Shown here one piece after another: positions 1 through 8,307 of a stretch of 43,684 bases of DNA. The DNA lies in the NCBI GenBank assembly GCA_029561175.1, contig JAKQJL010000014.1, positions 1-43,684 of the forward strand. Reading direction: 5' to 3'. The DNA is from a bacterium. GTDB taxonomy: Bacteria > Patescibacteriota > Microgenomatia > UBA12405. The position numbers were made by a program, and so were the translations under genes. Numbering within the stretch: position 1 is the first letter of the stretch; the number at the start of each line of letters is the position of its first letter. A model generated the notes under the pieces. It had not been told where the DNA came from. It was given only the letters and a program-made list of their open reading frames with translations, and ran no database searches.

Positions 1-94
1 AGTAATTTGTGAGGTAGAATACACTTAGCTGATTATGCAAAGAGTAAATTTAAATATCAACTTTCCGCATGGCAGCTATGGCGTTTTAAATTAG

Positions 95-118
95 TCCCGT
101 GCAAGCGGGATTTTTTTT
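95..118 (+). terminator. Rho-independent terminator-like hairpin plus T-tract
   Basis: tcccg-tgcaag-cggga 5-bp stem (95-110) followed directly by 8 T (111-118). Confidence 0.7.
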
Positions 119-146
119 GGCCAAAAATTAAAAATTAAATATAAAA

Positions 147-362
147 ATGAATGTATTTGAAGAAATGGCAGAAAATATAGCTTTAGCTCAAGGGCGAAAT
201 GTTAATGGAACTATTCTTATGGAAGATGAAATACAATCATCTTTCTCTGGAATAGGAGGTGATTTAAGAAAAGGACTGGATGGAAAAACTATAGAAATTG
301 TAAGAAGAACTGATCATACTGGAAAAGCAGAATTACTTTTAAGAAGAGGGGTTAATCAATAA
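147..362 (+). CDS. Small hypothetical protein (71 aa)
   Basis: ORF just downstream of a terminator; 3' end overlaps the convergent dnaE 3' end by 24 bp; no family recognised. Confidence 0.5.
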   Translation: MNVFEEMAENIALAQGRNVNGTILMEDEIQSSFSGIGGDLRKGLDGKTIEIVRRTDHTGKAELLLRRGVNQ

Positions 363-3300
363 ATTAACCTCTTCTTTTAGTTTTTCGTCGTAGCGGACAC
401 CGTAGGGAACGGGAATTTTTTTACCGTTGGGTAAAATAATTAATCCTAAATGACCGTTGGGGTTATTTTTTAATAATGAGTTTAGTTTTAACAATTGAGC
501 TTGAGAGGTGCCTTTGGGGACGGTGATGACATAATCGAAACGACTTACCCCTGGAGGAAGGCTGGATAAAAGTTGATCGATTAAAATTGATTTTTGACCA
601 TCTCTGGTATTGATTTTACCTTCAATATATACTGGCTTATTATCGGTAATTTCGTTTTCTACTTCAGCAAAACTTTTAGGGAAAATGACAGCTTCAGTAG
701 TGCTAGTATCATCGGCCAAAGTAATAAAAGCCATTTTTGAGTTATCTTTTTTAGTGCGAATTACTTTAAACTTCTCGATAACAGCTACAAATTTAACCGG
801 AGAGTTGTCGGATTTTAAAAGAACGTCAGAAATTTTAGGAAGATTGGCATCGGCAAAAGGTGAAAGCATTTTAGTAATCGGATTCTCAGTCACAAAAATT
901 CCCAACAAAGCTTTCTCGTTGGCTAATTTTTCTTTTTCATCCATTGGAGCGACGGAAATAAAATTATCTTGAGGAATAAATTTATCTTCATGCTGATCAA
1001 ACAAACCAGATTGACCGGAGTTGTTTTTTGCTTGAATTTTGTCGGTAGTAGAACGAATTTGTTCAATGCTAGCAATAATTGCATTTCTTTCACCAAAATC
1101 ATCGAAAGCACCAACTTTAATTAAACTTTCCAGTACTCGTTTATTAATTTTACGAGAGTCAACTCGAAGACAAAAATCGGTGAAGTTTTTAAAAGGTCCA
1201 TTTAAATTTCTTTCGGCAATAATATTGTCGATGGCGGCATCACCGACATTTTTAATGGCTCCCATGCCAACAATGATTGACATTTTTTCCAATGAGTTTT
1301 CATTGGGGCGCATATCAAAACCTTTATTGGATTGATTAATATTGGGTGGGTCAATAATAATGCCCATCTTGCGGCATTCTGAAATACCATCTGAGACTTT
1401 ATCAATATCGTCGGATTCGGCAGTTAACAAAGCACACATATATTCGACCGGATAATTGGCTTTCATGTAGGCGGTGCGGTAGGCCAACATTCCATAAGAA
1501 GCGGCGTGAGCTTTGTTGAAACCGTAGGAGGTGAACGGTTCAATGTAGCCCATAATTTCGGCGGCTTTTTCTGGAGTGTAACCGTTAGCCAAACAACCGG
1601 CAATAAATTTCTCTTTTTGAATGGCCATTTCTTCGGGAATTTTTTTACCAATGGCTTTTCTAAACTTATCAACTTCCACCCAGTTGTAACCAGCTAATTC
1701 AATGGCGGTATATAAACAATCATCTTGGTAAACCAAAAGACCATAAGATTTTTTCAAGTATTTTTCCATTTTAGGATCGAAGTAAGTGATTTTTGATGGA
1801 TCGTTTTTTCGGGCAATGTATTCGGGAATCATGGCCATAGGTCCAGGACGATAAAGTGCCACCATAGCCATAATATCGTCTACTCGCGAAGGTTGAAGCT
1901 CTTTTAGCCATTTGGTCATCCCCTCACCTGAAAGTTGAAATACACCCATGGTGTCGCCACGAGACAACATTTCAAAAGTTTTTTTGTCATCAAGAGGAAT
2001 TTTTCTTAAGTTGATGTCGATATTTTGGGTTTTCTTAACGTTTAGAACTGATTCTCCTAAAAATGATAAATTGCGAATTCCAAGTAAATCGAACTTGATT
2101 AAACCAACATCTTCAACGGCATGCATTTCATATTGAGTAATCATTTTGTCGCCACCAGTTTCGATTTGGGTAGGAGAAAAATCGTTGATTGTTGATGGAG
2201 AAATGACGATAGCACAGGCATGAACAGAAATGTGACGAGCGCAGCCTTCAATCATTTTAGCGGTGTCGACAATTTTTTTAGTATCAGCATCGGTATCGTA
2301 GAGTGCTTTAAGATCTGGAGTAGTGTCGAGGGCTTTATTGATCGACATAGGAAAACCCTGAGAGCCCATGGGAATCATTTTGCTGATTTTGTCGGCAATG
2401 GCGTATTCGTAGCCTAAAACTCGAGCAGTGTCGCGAACAGCTCCCCTGGCCATCATCCGTCCAAAGGTACATACTTGAGCAAAAGATTCTTTACCGTATT
2501 GATCGGCAATATGATAAAGCATTTCTTGGCGTTTGGTGTCGGAAATGTCTAAATCGATATCTGGAGGTGAAGGTCGGTCTTTGTTTAAGAACCGCTCAAA
2601 AGGTAACTGATAGATTAATGGATCAACCGAAACGATTCCCAAAACAAATGAAACTAAAGATCCGCCAGCTGAACCTCTGGTGTTGGTGGGAGTGTGATTT
2701 TCTTCGCACCAGGCAATAAAATCACGCATGATTAAAAAGTAAGCAGCATAACCTTTGGAGCAAATAACATCAAGTTCGTAATCTAATCTTTCTTTAACTT
2801 CAGGAGAAATGGTGCCGTAGTGTTCAAGAGCCGAATCATAAACTAGCTTGGTTAGTTGTGATTCAGAAGTCATGCCTTCGGGTAATTTAAACTGAGGGAA
2901 ATACCACTTACCAATTTCAATTTCTAGTTGGCATTGTTGAGCAATTTTGACAGTATTGCTAATTGCTTCTGGTAAATCACTAAACTGCTCGATCATTTCT
3001 TGGGGGCTTTTGACGTAAAAATCGGGAGTTTCCGACATGGTCATTCGGTTGGGAGAATTAAGAGTGGTTTGAGTGTTGATCATTACTAAAACATCTTGGC
3101 CAAAAGCGTCTTCTTTTTTAATGTAATGAGCATCGTTGGCGGCAACTAAAGGAATTCCTAATTCACGGCTAATTTTGATAATTCCTTCGTTGGCAATGTC
3201 GCATTCTTTAATGCCAGGATGACGTTGTAGTTCTAAATAATAGTCTTGTTGGAATAAATCGAGAAACTTTTGAGCCGAGGCTTTAGCTTTATCGTATTCT

Positions 3301-3746
3301 TTGGTTAAAATTTGAGATCCAATTTCTCCCTGTAAACAGGCGCTAGTACAAATTAGACCAGCATGATATTTTTCCAAAGTTTCCCAGTCGACTCGTGGTT
3401 TGTAATAAAAACCATCGATGTGACCGATAGAAACTATTTTCATTAAGTTTTGATAACCCTGATGATCTTTGGCAAGTAAAATTAAATGATTAGCTTTTCG
3501 ATTGGTAGAACTTTTTTCAAAACGACTTCCGGGACAGGTGTATATTTCACAGCCAATAATGGGTTTAACTTCATTTTTTTGGCAGGTTTTATAAAATTCG
3601 ATGGCACCATACATGTTGCCGTGATCGGTAATGGCAACTGTGTCCATGCCCAACTCTTTAATATAGGGAACTAGTTTTTTGATTTTAGTTAGTCCGTCGA
3701 GAAGTGAGTATTCGGTATGAAGGTGTAAATGAACAAAATCGGACAT
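339..3746 (-). CDS. dnaE: DNA polymerase III alpha subunit
   Basis: 1135 aa; N-terminal PHP motif HLHTEYSLLDG, PDIDLDISD, full-length DnaE architecture. Confidence 0.97.
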   Translation of the reverse strand: MSDFVHLHLHTEYSLLDGLTKIKKLVPYIKELGMDTVAITDHGNMYGAIEFYKTCQKNEVKPIIGCEIYTCPGSRFEKSSTNRKANHLILLAKDHQGYQNLMKIVSIGHIDGFYYKPRVDWETLEKYHAGLICTSACLQGEIGSQILTKEYDKAKASAQKFLDLFQQDYYLELQRHPGIKECDIANEGIIKISRELGIPLVAANDAHYIKKEDAFGQDVLVMINTQTTLNSPNRMTMSETPDFYVKSPQEMIEQFSDLPEAISNTVKIAQQCQLEIEIGKWYFPQFKLPEGMTSESQLTKLVYDSALEHYGTISPEVKERLDYELDVICSKGYAAYFLIMRDFIAWCEENHTPTNTRGSAGGSLVSFVLGIVSVDPLIYQLPFERFLNKDRPSPPDIDLDISDTKRQEMLYHIADQYGKESFAQVCTFGRMMARGAVRDTARVLGYEYAIADKISKMIPMGSQGFPMSINKALDTTPDLKALYDTDADTKKIVDTAKMIEGCARHISVHACAIVISPSTINDFSPTQIETGGDKMITQYEMHAVEDVGLIKFDLLGIRNLSFLGESVLNVKKTQNIDINLRKIPLDDKKTFEMLSRGDTMGVFQLSGEGMTKWLKELQPSRVDDIMAMVALYRPGPMAMIPEYIARKNDPSKITYFDPKMEKYLKKSYGLLVYQDDCLYTAIELAGYNWVEVDKFRKAIGKKIPEEMAIQKEKFIAGCLANGYTPEKAAEIMGYIEPFTSYGFNKAHAASYGMLAYRTAYMKANYPVEYMCALLTAESDDIDKVSDGISECRKMGIIIDPPNINQSNKGFDMRPNENSLEKMSIIVGMGAIKNVGDAAIDNIIAERNLNGPFKNFTDFCLRVDSRKINKRVLESLIKVGAFDDFGERNAIIASIEQIRSTTDKIQAKNNSGQSGLFDQHEDKFIPQDNFISVAPMDEKEKLANEKALLGIFVTENPITKMLSPFADANLPKISDVLLKSDNSPVKFVAVIEKFKVIRTKKDNSKMAFITLADDTSTTEAVIFPKSFAEVENEITDNKPVYIEGKINTRDGQKSILIDQLLSSLPPGVSRFDYVITVPKGTSQAQLLKLNSLLKNNPNGHLGLIILPNGKKIPVPYGVRYDEKLKEEVNLLINPSS

Positions 3747-3763
3747 GAGTAATTATCAGTTAT

Positions 3764-4639
3764 TTAGATCATGCCTTCAAGGGCTTTGATTCGGTCTTCA
3801 ACTGGAGGGTGAGTGGAAAATAAATTAGCAATTTTGTTTTTGGTAAATGGATTGGTGATATATAGCGAAGCGGTAGCAGTTGAAGCGGTTTCAAAAATGT
3901 TGGGATCGGAAGATATTTTTTTAAGAGCACTAATTAGTCCACTTGGTTGTCGAGTAAGTAGAGCAGATTGGGCGTCGGCAAAAAATTCTCGTTGGCGGGA
4001 TATGGCTAGTTGAATTAATTGACCAATTAATGGGGCAAAGATAATTAAAATTATTCCAATTAAAGTTAAAATTGAGCTAGATGATTCTTTATTATTTTTG
4101 CGATTAAAGGTGGAATGATGGGCTAAATCAATGAGGATTGATAGGGTACCGATTAATAGAGAAACAGTGGTCATTAATAAAATATCGTAATTCTTAATAT
4201 GAGAAAGTTCATGAGCAATTACTCCTTCCAACTCAGTTCGGTCAAGTTTTGCTAGAAGTCCAGTGGTGGCACAAACTACTGCATTTTGTGGGTTTCTACC
4301 GGTGGCGAAAGCATTCATAGCTGGGGTATCGATTACATAAATTTTTGGAGTAGGAATTTGAGCGGCTAAACATAAATTTTCAGTAACAGTATAAAAATCA
4401 AAATAATCTTTTCTGGTAGCAACTTTGGCTTGATTAAGCGCTAAAACTATTTTGTCACCATAGTAGTAACTAAGAAAAGATGAACCAAAAGAAAACAGTA
4501 AAGCCAAAGGAAAAAGTTCTGCTAAATCATAACTATAAGCAATGATATAAGCCGCAAAAGAGATAAACCCAATAAACAAACTGATAATCAGAAAAGAGCG
4601 GATTTTATTCCGGCTGACTTGCTGGTAAACGTTGATCAT
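3764..4639 (-). CDS. htpX: M48 family metalloprotease HtpX
   Basis: TM segments, HEXXH motif (VIAHELSHIKNYD), FATGRNPQNAVV; adjacent to lemA. Confidence 0.92.
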   Translation of the reverse strand: MINVYQQVSRNKIRSFLIISLFIGFISFAAYIIAYSYDLAELFPLALLFSFGSSFLSYYYGDKIVLALNQAKVATRKDYFDFYTVTENLCLAAQIPTPKIYVIDTPAMNAFATGRNPQNAVVCATTGLLAKLDRTELEGVIAHELSHIKNYDILLMTTVSLLIGTLSILIDLAHHSTFNRKNNKESSSSILTLIGIILIIFAPLIGQLIQLAISRQREFFADAQSALLTRQPSGLISALKKISSDPNIFETASTATASLYITNPFTKNKIANLFSTHPPVEDRIKALEGMI

Positions 4640-4643
4640 AAAA

Positions 4644-5225
4644 TCAATCGAGTTTTACTTTTGGAGTAGCTGTTTCTTCTGAAGAAACAGATAAAAATTC
4701 GTTGGATACTGGAGTGCTAAAACCGGTTTTTGGTTTAAAACCGAATAACTGAGCTAACCAAACACCAGGAATAGTACTAATCTTAATGTTAAAATCAGCG
4801 GAAAGATCGATTAATGTTCGTCGGGCATACATAATTTTGTCGGAGGTATCTCGAAGCTCATTCATCATATTGGTAACTAAACCAGCAGCTTGGATTTCAG
4901 GATTTGACTCAGCAATAACCTTGATAGACCCCATGGTTTTACTGATTAACGATTCGGCGGCGTCAATGGCTTTAGGATCTTGGGAGGCAATAGCTTTGTC
5001 AATTAATTTTCGAGCATCAGCTAAAGCTTCAAAAATCCCCTTCTCATGTTTCATGTAGCCTTTAACGGATTCAATTAAGTTAGGAATTAATTCAGCTTGT
5101 CGTTTTAATTGGTTACCGATTTCTTGAATCGAGGCCCCAATTTGAACTTCGGAGGTTTTTAAACCATTGTAAAAAGAAACTAAGTAAAGACCGATAACAG
5201 CAATAATTCCTAGAATGATAAGCAT
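4644..5225 (-). CDS. lemA: LemA family protein
   Basis: N-terminal TM, ...YNGLKTSEVQIGASIQEIGNQLKRQAELIPNLIESVKGYMKHE typical of LemA. Confidence 0.93.
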   Translation of the reverse strand: MLIILGIIAVIGLYLVSFYNGLKTSEVQIGASIQEIGNQLKRQAELIPNLIESVKGYMKHEKGIFEALADARKLIDKAIASQDPKAIDAAESLISKTMGSIKVIAESNPEIQAAGLVTNMMNELRDTSDKIMYARRTLIDLSADFNIKISTIPGVWLAQLFGFKPKTGFSTPVSNEFLSVSSEETATPKVKLD

Positions 5226-5296
5226 ATTAAAAAAATTAATAACTATTTATTGATTAAGTATAGCATCTTTAGTATACTTTCGAAGTCAGATCGCAA

Positions 5297-5370
5297 GGGT
5301 CCATGGTGCAGCGGTCTAGCACATCCGCCTGTCACGCGGAAGATCGTGGGTTCGAATCCCATTGGACCCG
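5297..5370 (+). tRNA. tRNA-Asp (anticodon GTC)
   Basis: Full cloverleaf: acceptor gggtcca/tggaccc, anticodon loop ctGTCac (GTC at 5331-5333), T-arm gtggg-ttcgaat-cccat. Confidence 0.95.
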
Positions 5371-5375
5371 CTTTA

Positions 5376-5411
5376 CCCGCCATAGTTCCGATCTATCGGA
5401 ACGAAGGTGGG
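5376..5411. repeat. Composite inverted repeat / hairpin
   Basis: gttccgat-ct-atcggaac (5385-5402) nested in cccgcc (5376-5381) / ggtggg (5406-5411). Confidence 0.7.
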
Positions 5412-5502
5412 TTGTTTGAAAACTTTTTCCCTATATCGAAGCCTCGTTGCCTGAATGGTGGCGTGTAAATCGGGTAAACCCGCCATGATGTAAAATTTAT
5501 TT

Positions 5503-5748
5503 GTGTATTATTATGTGTACTTTTTAGTTAATTCTAAAAACAAACACTATATAGGCTGTACTAATAACCTAAAAGAAAGGATTAGAAGACATAATTTGAA
5601 ACAAGTTAGTGCGACAAAAAATGATGTTCCTTGGAAACTTAAGTCCTGTTTTATTTTTGATGAAGAACACAAAGCATTTGAGTTTGAACAGTATTTAAAA
5701 ACAGGTGCTGGAAGAGGTTTTATGAAAAGACATAAAATCTGGGAATAA
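5503..5748 (+). CDS. Stand-alone GIY-YIG domain endonuclease
   Basis: 81 aa; MYYYVYFLVNSKNKHYIGCTNNLKERIRRHN, small GIY-YIG superfamily (UvrC-N/YhbQ-like). Confidence 0.88.
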   Translation: MYYYVYFLVNSKNKHYIGCTNNLKERIRRHNLKQVSATKNDVPWKLKSCFIFDEEHKAFEFEQYLKTGAGRGFMKRHKIWE

Positions 5749-5788
5749 AGTTTTTCTAAACACTGCCATGTCGTTGGCGATAACTCCG

Positions 5789-6400
5789 CTAGTCTAAGAT
5801 TCCATCAAGATTTGTATCGTAGATGATGGCTTCGGAAACGAGACGGTAATTCAAAACTTCTTCTGGAGTAAACCAAATAGCAATTTCTTTGTTGGCTTCT
5901 TCAACAGATCCGGAAGCATGAATGATATTTCTAACAGCTCGATGATCGGTATCAGCGGCACGATATGAATCGATAGTGTAGTCTCCTCGAATGGTACCAG
6001 GAACTGAAGTTAAAGGTTCAGTACCACCAGTAATTTTTCGGATAACTCCAATAGCATTCATCCCCTGCCAGACCATAGCCACTACTGGTCCACTACTTAA
6101 AAAAGTGACTAATTGTTGGCGGACACCTTCAGCTAATTCAATGGGGTCTTCGGTGGGAGGTGTTAAGCCTTTAGCTTTCCAGGCTTCGATTGATTTGGTT
6201 CCGGTTTTGAAAGCCCATTCAGGGTCGACAGAATAATGAGTGAGTGCTTTATCTTTGGAAGGTATGGCCATTTTGATAGCTACTAATTTTAGACCACTTT
6301 GTTCGTAACGGCGAATAGCTTCGCCGATGAGGCCTCGTTGAACTCCATCTGGTTTAACTAATACTAGGGTTTTTTCTTGTTTGTCGTCGTAATTTTGCAT
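5789..6400 (-). CDS. ndk: Nucleoside-diphosphate kinase, with insertion
   Basis: TLVLVKPDGVQRGLIGEAIRRYE and active-site NIIHASGSVEEANKEI; 203 aa versus about 140-150 for a typical NDK. Confidence 0.9.
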   Translation of the reverse strand: MQNYDDKQEKTLVLVKPDGVQRGLIGEAIRRYEQSGLKLVAIKMAIPSKDKALTHYSVDPEWAFKTGTKSIEAWKAKGLTPPTEDPIELAEGVRQQLVTFLSSGPVVAMVWQGMNAIGVIRKITGGTEPLTSVPGTIRGDYTIDSYRAADTDHRAVRNIIHASGSVEEANKEIAIWFTPEEVLNYRLVSEAIIYDTNLDGILD

Positions 6401-6474
6401 AGTTGACTATTTTATGTTGAGAAGTGGATTATTTTCAAGTATCAATAAAAAGATATCTAACGATATAATAAGTA

Positions 6475-6777
6475 ATGGATAAGATCTTTAAAGCACTGTC
6501 TGATATTAATAGAAGACGGATTATTACCATGTTGGTAAAAAATGGTCCAATGAATGTTACTCAGATTGTAGAAAATTTACCGATAGGTCAATCAACAACT
6601 TCAACCCACTTAAATATGTTAAAAAAAGCTGGCTTAGTAGAATTTTTGGTTAATAATCGGGAAAGAATTTATAAAATAAACAAACAAACGATAAAAAGTT
6701 TTGTTCAAGTGATAAATGAATTTTTTGGATCTTTGGAATCTAAAGACAATGTTGAAATAATAGTACGGAGAAAGTAA
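6475..6777 (+). CDS. ArsR-family HTH transcriptional regulator
   Basis: FKALSDINRRRIITMLVKNGPMNVTQIVENLPIGQSTTSTHLNMLKKAGLVE, winged HTH of ArsR type. Confidence 0.88.
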   Translation: MDKIFKALSDINRRRIITMLVKNGPMNVTQIVENLPIGQSTTSTHLNMLKKAGLVEFLVNNRERIYKINKQTIKSFVQVINEFFGSLESKDNVEIIVRRK

Positions 6778-6784
6778 GGTAGAA

Positions 6785-7366
6785 GTGTTTGACTATGGGA
6801 CAAAACTAGTTTATTTTTTGAGTATGAAGAAAAAAGCCAAACAACAAATTTTTAATTCAACCGAAGAAGTGATTAGTATGATTTTGGGGTTGGGAGTGGT
6901 AATTGTAATTATTGCTTTGATTATTAATTTTTTTGTTAGAAGAAAGGGAGAAATAAGCATTCCTGGAATTAGTGATCAAAAAGAACTGACCATTACAAAG
7001 AATTCAGATGTGGTTAAAAGCGAAAGTGAGTATTTTTATGAAGTTAAAGCTGGCGATAGTTTGTGGAGTATTGCCCAAACAATTTATGGTGATGGGTTTA
7101 AGTATCAAGAAATAGCCGATAATAATTTGATTAAAAACCCAAGTGCAATTGAGCCGGGAATGAAATTAAAAATAAATAAAGTAGAAACCAAAGAGATGAT
7201 TGGTGGTGAATACACAATTGCTCGAGGAGATAGTTTATGGAAAATTGCTTTGAAAAGTTATGGTGACGGTTATCAGTGGGTGTTGATTTGGGAAAACAAT
7301 AAACAAAATATTAAAAATCCAAATAAACTGGAAGTTGGAACAAAAATTGTAATTCCAAAAAAATAG
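6785..7366 (+). CDS. Membrane-anchored protein with two LysM domains
   Basis: TM segment, then YEVKAGDSLWSIAQTIYGDG and YTIARGDSLWKIALKSYGDG; the true start may be ATG at 6824. Confidence 0.88.
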   Translation: MFDYGTKLVYFLSMKKKAKQQIFNSTEEVISMILGLGVVIVIIALIINFFVRRKGEISIPGISDQKELTITKNSDVVKSESEYFYEVKAGDSLWSIAQTIYGDGFKYQEIADNNLIKNPSAIEPGMKLKINKVETKEMIGGEYTIARGDSLWKIALKSYGDGYQWVLIWENNKQNIKNPNKLEVGTKIVIPKK

Positions 7367-7400
7367 CAAAGATGTTTTTGTGCTAGAATTGAATGTATTT

Positions 7401-7471
7401 GCAGCTATGGTTTAGTGGTAAAACGAGTCCTTCCCAAGGATTAGTCGAGGGTCCGATTCCCTCTAGCTGCT
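7401..7471 (+). tRNA. tRNA-Gly (anticodon CCC)
   Basis: Acceptor gcagcta/tagctgc, anticodon loop ttCCCaa (7433-7435), T-arm gaggg-tccgatt-ccctc; T-loop has C at position 55. Confidence 0.9.
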
Positions 7472-7478
7472 CTTTGAT

Positions 7479-7551
7479 GCCAGTGTAGCTCAGTTGGTAG
7501 AGCAACGCTTTCGTAAAGCGTGGGTCGGGAGTCCGATTCTCCCCTCTGGCT
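7479..7551 (+). tRNA. tRNA-Thr (anticodon CGT)
   Basis: Acceptor gccagtg/ctctggc (one T-T mismatch, 6-67), anticodon loop ttCGTaa (7512-7514), T-arm gggag-tccgatt-ctccc. Confidence 0.9.
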
Positions 7552-7587
7552 CAGATAGTTTATAATTACTGATACAATACATATCAT

Positions 7588-8307
7588 ATGGCTGAATTTA
7601 AAAGATCTAGATTAATAAATAAAGATGACGAGAATGTGACAAAAAAGACGGTAGTTTTGGGAGTATTAACGTTATTGATATTTTTATTTATCGCAATTTT
7701 TGGTTTACCAATTTTAATTAAATTTTCAATTTTATTGGGTGATTTAAGGAATAAAAATTCAAAAGAGATTAAAGAGAAAGTTCTACCTCCCATGCCACCA
7801 AGAATAGTACTTCCGCTAGAAGCGACTAATAGTAGTCGGTTGAGTGTTGGCGGTTTCGGAGAAAAAGGGACAATGATTGAATTATTGAAAAATGATTTAT
7901 CGGTGGGAAAAATGGAAGTAAGTGAAACTGGAGATTTTAGTTTTAACGATATTATGTTGGATATGGGAGAAAATACTTTTACTGCGATCGCCTTGTCTGC
8001 TGATCGAGGAAGTAGTGAGCCTTCAAAACAAGTAACAATTGCTTATGATAATGAAGCTCCAAGCTTGGAAATGTCTAATCCAAAAGAAGATAAACTGACT
8101 GTAGAATCTGCTGATTACGATATTATTGGAAAAAGCGAAAAGGGTGTTAGTGTAACCATGAATGGCAGATTGGCCATTGTGGCTGATGATGGAACTTTCA
8201 AATTAAAATTTCAACTTAATGCTGGTAAGAATGAAATTGAGATTGTAATCAAAGACAAAGCTGGAAATGAAACTAAGAAAAAAATCGAAATTACTTACGA
8301 TATTTAG
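7588..8307 (+). CDS. Membrane-anchored protein with bacterial Ig-like repeats
   Basis: N-terminal TM; repeated beta-rich segments ENTFTAIALSADRGSSEPSKQVTIAYDNEAP and KNEIEIVIKDKAGNETKKKIEITYD. Confidence 0.7.
   Translation: MAEFKRSRLINKDDENVTKKTVVLGVLTLLIFLFIAIFGLPILIKFSILLGDLRNKNSKEIKEKVLPPMPPRIVLPLEATNSSRLSVGGFGEKGTMIELLKNDLSVGKMEVSETGDFSFNDIMLDMGENTFTAIALSADRGSSEPSKQVTIAYDNEAPSLEMSNPKEDKLTVESADYDIIGKSEKGVSVTMNGRLAIVADDGTFKLKFQLNAGKNEIEIVIKDKAGNETKKKIEITYDI

Noticed and set aside
610-3674. Several ORFs in other frames within dnaE (e.g. 610-972, 1039-1335, 1506-1697, 923-1114)
   Set aside because: Embedded in the strongly supported dnaE gene; shadow ORFs with no recognisable domains
65-5386. 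Shared 8-mers between the left-edge patch (catggcag, ctatggcg) and the GIY-YIG flanks (ctgccatg, cgccatag)
   Set aside because: 8-bp matches are expected by chance in a 43-kb window; not enough to claim a repeat family
5250-5468. 72-aa plus-strand ORF
   Set aside because: It runs straight through tRNA-Asp (5297-5370) and the hairpin; product is not protein-like
7584-7793. 69-aa minus ORF opposite the Ig-like protein
   Set aside because: Antisense to a better-supported CDS; low-complexity product
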